Shown here: positions 58,620-64,000 of the stretch, piece by piece
Position numbering within the stretch: the stretch's first letter is position 1
How the letters are laid out: each line of letters begins with the position of its first letter
Assembly: GCF_001039355.2 (NCBI RefSeq)
Contig: NW_019774613.1
Coordinates: 277,241-341,240, forward strand
Length of the DNA stretch: 64,000 nucleotides
DNA from: Lingula anatina
Taxonomy: Eukaryota; Brachiopoda; Lingulata; Lingulida; Lingulidae
Direction: 5' to 3'
The notes under the pieces: model-generated
The model's database searches: none
Told to the model about the DNA's origin: nothing
Seen by the model: only the letters and a program-made list of their open reading frames with translations
Translations under genes and position numbers: made by a program

Positions 58620-61100
58620 TAACCAACTTTCAAATTCTCAGTAGACAGATGCATTGCTTGGATAATTGAAGTTGAATTATGATTCCACCATCAATTTTCA
58701 CTAAATGAATTTTCAGATGGGTGAGAATTGAGTGAACTACTAGTATATAGAATGAATGTTAATGAATTCTATTAAGTAACAACAACATGATATCGAGTAT
58801 CTAAAAAAATTGCCTTCATCAGTATGAGAAGGGTTAGGCCATAAACTATATTTATATTATAGATGGTGCTACTTGTTGTTAACAACCAACAAAAATAGTT
58901 TTGATAGGTGAATTTCAAGGCCAAACAGGAATCTACTCAATTTGCTAATTTGCAAAGTTACTGGAATTATGATCATGAAGTAATTCAAAATTTACAAATT
59001 TACTCTTAATAATGCTGTGTGTGTCGACAATCTTCGATATGCAGAGGATCGGGCTGATGATGTTAATGATGAATGCTATTATCTTGCCAATTTTGTGTTT
59101 CCCCAGCTCATTTATTGGGAAATTGAGTTGGTGCAGGAAGGTTTTGGTGTTTGCTCACAAACAGGTGGAACAGGTAGTTGTTGCATGGGAACCAGCTAAT
59201 ACCAGCTAATGCAGGACCTCTATTAATGAAATATACTACCAAATTATTTATTTGCAATCTACATGCCTATTCCAGCTGTTAGAAATACAACATTGTGACT
59301 AATTGGTAGTGATTGTGGCCCAGACAGTGTGCTCTGAGTAAGTGTTGCAACAATTTCCCATTTATTAGATATATATTACACGACTCTAGTAAGTTACAGT
59401 CTGGAAAATGTAGCATAAGATATATCCATGTGCAATATTGCAGCAGCTGAAAGTTTGCTAATTGGGATCTGAAAGAATTAGCCCAGACCAGTTTCACCCA
59501 GCCCAAACCAGCAACAGAATCTGGCAGAAACCAGCTAAGAGTTCTATTTTTATTTAGCTGCCAACATGAAACCTGTTGAATGCCAACTTAAAAACCTCCT
59601 TTTGGGGAAAGGCACTAAGGGAACAGAGAACATGATCTTTTTTAAGGCCAAAACAAGCTTGCTGCCATCATAATGAGAAATTCTGTGTAAGATGATGAAA
59701 TGAGGAAATTAAAAGCGATTAATGTTGGTGGCCAGAAAAGCATCAAATCTACATGACCAGAGTTGGCAACTTTGCTGAAAATTACTTCAAAAAACGAGTT
59801 TTTATGTCACAGTGTTTCAGTTCATTTCATAAGTTGCCAGAAGATGCAACATGTTATTCAAGTTGCTCTTTAAACCTTTTTAGCCCATTTTATTCCTGTT
59901 TACTTCAGTGAAGTACAGAATATTCCCCAGAGTTGCTTAGGTGCCACTACAACGCATTACCTTTTAGGTATTGATGCAGTAGAAAAAGTTGTGTGCAAAG
60001 TATTCGAAAGTGTTGTAACTATATTGGCACGGCCTTTGAAGTGTGGTAGTTTTTTGCTCGAGTGCTTAGACTATGAATAAGCAAATGCCTGAAATAAATC
60101 AAATTGGTGGAAAGAGACGCTATATAGCAGAGTACAAAGTAGTGAAGGGTGTTGCAATTGCCTACTAGTGGGGTACTTCTCTTAGTTGTTGAAATTCATT
60201 CTTTTTTTCTTCTTTGGACTTTTGAGACAACTATCATTATATTTAACTTTGAAAACTAATCTTATGCTCATTTTTGTTGTATAAGAGAATGTTTTATTCT
60301 CTCTCTCTCTCTCTCTTTTGATTGGGAAAAATTATTAAAAAATGAAAAAGAATGGACACAAAATGCAAAATTTTTATTACGGAAGAAAAACATTTGTCTA
60401 CAACAGTGAAAAAGTTTTTTAATTTACGAAATGCACACAAGAAGAAGAAAAAAGGAAAAAGATAAGAAGTGTTGCCTTGATTTAAATGTAAAATCTTCAG
60501 ATTTGGAAATGACAATAATATGTGTTGACATTTACTGCAGTTTAAGAGAGTCTGGGTGTGATAAAAACGTCTGGTACAATTCTTGGATTTTGCAGTGACA
60601 CTCTCCATCTCCAGTTCAGTCACAACTTTCAGACAAATGATTACTAAGATGGGATATCAAGGTCTCTGGAATTTCAAGATTTTCTAAAGAACACTTATCT
60701 CTCTAGGTTCCAGTACAGTTTTGAGTTTCGCACTATGGCAATGGGAATGCAGATGTTCTTCAATTACCCAATTTAACCACTGTTTCTGATGTAATAAATA
60801 AATATTTCGAGGAATGAAAAATGAAAAAAAAGTAAAACAACAAAATATTTTAAATGCAGCCGCAGTTAGACTGAAAAAAAAAGTAGTGAGTGAGGATTTC
60901 TAACCCACAGTTTGATGTGTTTGCACCAACTTGGTTGCTGTTTTTACACTTTAACTGTACTTTTATTGTCTAACCATTTATCTTGTAAGTTTTAAACATT
61001 TATGTTCAAGTTTTACTGCAAACCCCTTGAAAGCTTGTTACAAACAACTCAATACCACCCACTAGAAATATGTTAACACATAAAAGGAGCGGGTAATGTC
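58620..61100. other. Presumed intron or 3' flank, no supported exon
   Basis: Short ORFs (59012-59209 and neighbours) have no domain or splice context. A (CT)n run lies at 60299-60316. Confidence 0.4.
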
Positions 61101-61127
61101 TAAGGCTGCATTCACATCAGTGGACTA

Positions 61128-61432
61128 AGACCGCATTCACAACGAATTGAGCCAGGCTTTACAAATCCTGAGAACTAAAAATGGCGGATGTACATGAAAG
61201 AAATACCGCCTAATCTTTTAATAGTCTCTCGGCCTCTCACACGCCTCCCTATGTGTCGTCCCAATGGAGCCGAAATTTAATGACTGTACCCCCGCAGGGA
61301 CGACGCATGGGGAGGCGTGTGAGAGGCGGAGAGACTATTAAAAGATTAGGCGGTTTTTCTTTCATGTATGTCTGCCATATTTAGTCCGCAGGATTTGTAA
61401 AGCCTGGCTCAACTCTTTGTGAATGCGATCTA
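61128..61432. mobile_element. Intact long-hairpin MITE (same family as the split copy at 9157/12001)
   Basis: The left arm 'agaccgcattcacaacgaattgagcc' ... 'cctctcacacgcctccc' is the near-complete inverse of the right arm 'gggaggcgtgtgagagg' ... 'ggctcaactctttgtgaatgcgatct'. The two ~120-bp arms surround a short loop. Confidence 0.85.
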
Positions 61433-61570
61433 ACATATCCATGGATCAAATATGGCTGACCCAATTGAATGCTTGTTGCGTAAATCCTCCGGGGAATCTA
61501 TTCAGTGTCTATTATGGATTACGTGGCAAGTTTTTATCAGTGTCGCCTTACTTGATCCAGGGATCTGTTA

Positions 61571-61790
61571 CACCCCATTTCCATAGATTTTTAGATCGAT
61601 CTATCCCTGTAGGGAGTCTCACTAGATTACTGTCAGCTTGGCCGGCTTAAGCGTCTGTCCCGCCTACTAAAAGCTGTAAGGGGGTAATTAACTATGGTGC
61701 CCGCTCGGCTGACTGCAATTTAGCGTGAACCCCCAGGGAGATAGGTCGATCTAAATCTTAATCTTTAGATCGATCTAAATTTCTGGGAAA
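61571..61790. mobile_element. GATCGATCT palindromic MITE, copy 3
   Basis: 'accccatttccatag' and 'agatcgatctatccctgtagggagtctcact' align in reverse orientation to 51822-52029. The right part ('ttagcgtgaacccccagggag') mirrors the left part of copy 1. Confidence 0.75.
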
Positions 61791-61824
61791 GCACCCTTAG
61801 TCTGCTGTTGTGAATGCAGCCTTG

Positions 61825-64000
61825 GTCTGATTGAAACTGTACTCAGATGTTTGTGTTACCCTGAATTGATCAAGGGTCAGCATGTGTTTTAAATGTAAGC
61901 AGATGGCTGTAGTATTTAATTGCAGTTTAATTACTGATGAACATCAGATCAGAATGTTGAAACAAAGCAAGTTTTTAAAATATTTTTCATCAAACTTTTA
62001 TTTACTTAGACTATCACTGAAAAGAAGGCAGCTGTCAGTATTTAAAAAAAGGAGGATTTCCAATAATTTACTGATGATTTTATTACTCCAAAATAATCCT
62101 ACAGATCCCAATCTGTCACTACATGGGTGGGTGAACTAACTTTCAAAGTAAAAGTAGATGTACAATCTGGCATCTCTCCCCAATAACAGGTTTGTGCATA
62201 CATTTTATAGTGGTTAGAACTTAAATTGAGTAAAAGATTTTTGCTGTTGTGTCTTTTGTTTTGTTTGAAATTTCAATTTGTTTTTCTTGACATGACCAGA
62301 AGAAATACAGAAAGTACTGTTGACTGCTTTCTTCACTTAAAATATTTTTCTGACCCTGTTTTTTTTTTTTTTTTTTTTTTTTCCTCAGGAATCTTTGTTT
62401 CTTGAATTTTTCAGATGGCATTGCCATTCCATTTTTTCAGCCTTTTTACCATATAAAAACTTAGTCTCATGAGCCACTAGAAAATAACATATGACACAAC
62501 TTTCACTTAAAATTATGAACAGGGTCAGATTTATTAATAAAAGTAATCATAGTTGATACCAGCCCATTGATAGAGAGTAATAATTTGATTAGAACTGAGA
62601 TGGTAGGCAGTGACCTATGTTTTTAAAAATGTCCTCTTAAAGTTGTCACAAACTGGCATCTGTGTACTCTAGAAGTATGTGATGTATGGTTTTATGTAAG
62701 AATTTTAAAAGGATAGGTGGGTTAGAGGATGTTCTCAGACTAATGCATTTAGACAGTCAGTGATGTTTCAATGAAATTCTTCATATGGAAATGACCACTT
62801 CTGTTATCTGTGATATGCTTTGAGGATTGGGTCTTTCAGACTGACGCATTTTGGCTGAATTGGTGAAAGATTTGTCTTTTTTTAACAGGACAGAAAGTAT
62901 ATGCAGTATGGACTTCAGCTTATTGTAAATTCTGAAATATTTGATTTTATGTCAGCAAATACAGTGCCTGGCACTATTTTTTGAGTCAATAATGCACTTT
63001 CAAGAGGGGCAAACCATCTGAATATGTTCCTGTGAAGAATATTGTTTTTAAGTCAGTAATTTTTGTAATATTGACCTTATGTCATCAAATAAAAAGAAAG
63101 ATAAAGACACAACAAATGTGTATACATTTTTCTTAATTTTTCACATATGGAAACTTTGAACATGTAAAATGTAGATTCGAAATGTATTTCGTAAGGACTT
63201 TACTCCTTGCCAAAACTAGCAGCCAGCAGTTGAAGTATTTATTGAGCACATAAAAAAAAGTGCTGGGTTGGCATTAGCAAGAGCTAAAAGTCTTGCACAG
63301 TTGTCTGGTTGGATTAGCAAATTGTGAATAGGATTTCACAGTTTAATTTCTGTTACAAATTCAAGGTTATAGGATGAATTTTAACATGAGCAGGCCTAAT
63401 TAAATCTGACGTTTGAATTATGAAGTGAATTTGAAAAATGTTTTAAATCTTCTCTTAGAAGTGTTTTTTTTTTAATATTAGTTAGGGAGTTTTTGATTCT
63501 TAAAGTTGGTTTGCGTCAGCAAAATGTCAATATACCTCATATGAAATATTTTGCTGTGACAGCCATGTCTCGGCACATTCAAGCATGGATTTTTTTTTTT
63601 ATCCTAAAAAACTGAAATATTTTAGCCAAGTTAAAAAGATGAGTAAAAATTACACACACACACACACACACATATGCACACACACACACACAGTATACGC
63701 GAAATGTGAATTTTACATCTTTTTATCTAAGCTAATTATCTTTAGCATTTCATCTTAAAGAAAAAAAAGGGGGGGGGGATTAGATGCTCGCCTCTTGCTT
63801 GTGTTATTTCTACACCCTGTGCACTACCAAAACGTCCAATTAAAATCTAACCTGCCAAGTTATGAGTAGAGTAAGTTCCAGTGAATGAAGGGAGAGAGCT
63901 AGCCACTGGGGACCAGAGACATGAACTCTAATGGCTGCCTGCTGGGATATGAACTAATCAGTGTCTGTACACTGTAAGGCCAGTCTCCTGGAGATTGTCA
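61825..64000. other. Possible terminal region of the C39-like gene; final exon unresolved
   Basis: Exon 8 ends with one base of a Gly codon. Two strong acceptors here open in that phase: before 62388 (poly-T, CCTCAG|GAATCTTTG, stop after 6 residues) and before 62890 (TTTTTTTAACAG|GACAGAAAG, 16 residues then TGA, with AATAAA about 160-200 bases on, near 63088). Neither can be preferred from the sequence. A (CA)n run lies at 63651-63692. Confidence 0.35.

Larger units (their letters stand above)
61102..61824. mobile_element. Outer MITE containing two further MITEs
   Basis: The outer inverted ends are aaggctgcattcacatcagt... (61102-61129) and ...gttgtgaatgcagcctt (61797-61824). It contains the elements 61128-61432 and 61571-61790 described separately. 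Confidence 0.65.

Noticed and set aside
59012-59209. Two overlapping short ORFs as a C39-like exon
   Set aside because: No acceptor in the required phase directly before them and no family resemblance.

Overview
This is eukaryotic, animal DNA from a draft assembly: multi-exon genes with GT-AG introns of about 0.2-1 kb, AT-rich spacers, microsatellites, many miniature inverted-repeat transposons, three N-runs and five isolated single n bases. The gene set (MBTPS1, MED10, sacsin-like, TMC-like, an intronless neuropeptide-type GPCR remnant) and repeats carrying mobile-element 'tails' such as CAGGCCCGTAGCCAG point to a marine invertebrate. I favour a non-vertebrate deuterostome or a lophotrochozoan but cannot fix the phylum from this window.

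Layout. 1-3.4 kb: the 5' end of a sacsin-like gene on the minus strand (its body runs off the left edge), interrupted by a TTAA-flanked inverted-repeat element that carries a broken LINE tail. 3.6-18 kb: gene-poor and transposon-rich, with duplicated contig ends around single n bases, a triplicated repeat containing DR1-type AGGTCA motifs, a nested element around a 949-base gap, several MITEs and a 34-bp minisatellite. 18.7-22.4 kb: part of a TMC-like channel gene on the minus strand, two exons of which appear twice because of an apparent haplotype duplication at n 21213, together with a 24-bp VNTR made from one of its splice donors. 22.8-23.9 kb: a GPCR pseudogene. 28.7-31.05 kb: complete MED10 (+, 4 exons, 133 aa). 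31.05-48 kb: complete MBTPS1/site-1 protease (-, 26 coding exons, 1084 aa, all exon phases agree), tail-to-tail with MED10. 48.2 kb onward: a divergently transcribed gene (+) of at least 1073 residues with a disordered N-terminal part and a C39-like cysteine-peptidase domain; I do not recognise it by name and its last exon is uncertain. 57.3-64 kb: intronic or 3' flanking DNA with nested MITEs.

The most unusual signal is a recurring pattern rather than one gene. At five exon-intron junctions in three genes, the splice junction itself has been tandemly duplicated: TMC-like donor (24 bp, about 7 and 23 units), C39-like exon 8 acceptor (91 bp, 6 regular units plus one diverged), MBTPS1 exon 13 donor (38 bp x3), MBTPS1 exon 1 donor (31-34 bp x4) and MBTPS1 exon 20 acceptor (about 40 bp x2). 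Several units keep usable AG or GT splice signals, so they are candidate decoy or alternative sites. Other points: a 308-bp identical copy of the last MBTPS1 exon inside a MED10 intron, and a tandem acceptor in the C39-like gene whose alternative choice would encode a hydrophobic tail and stop.
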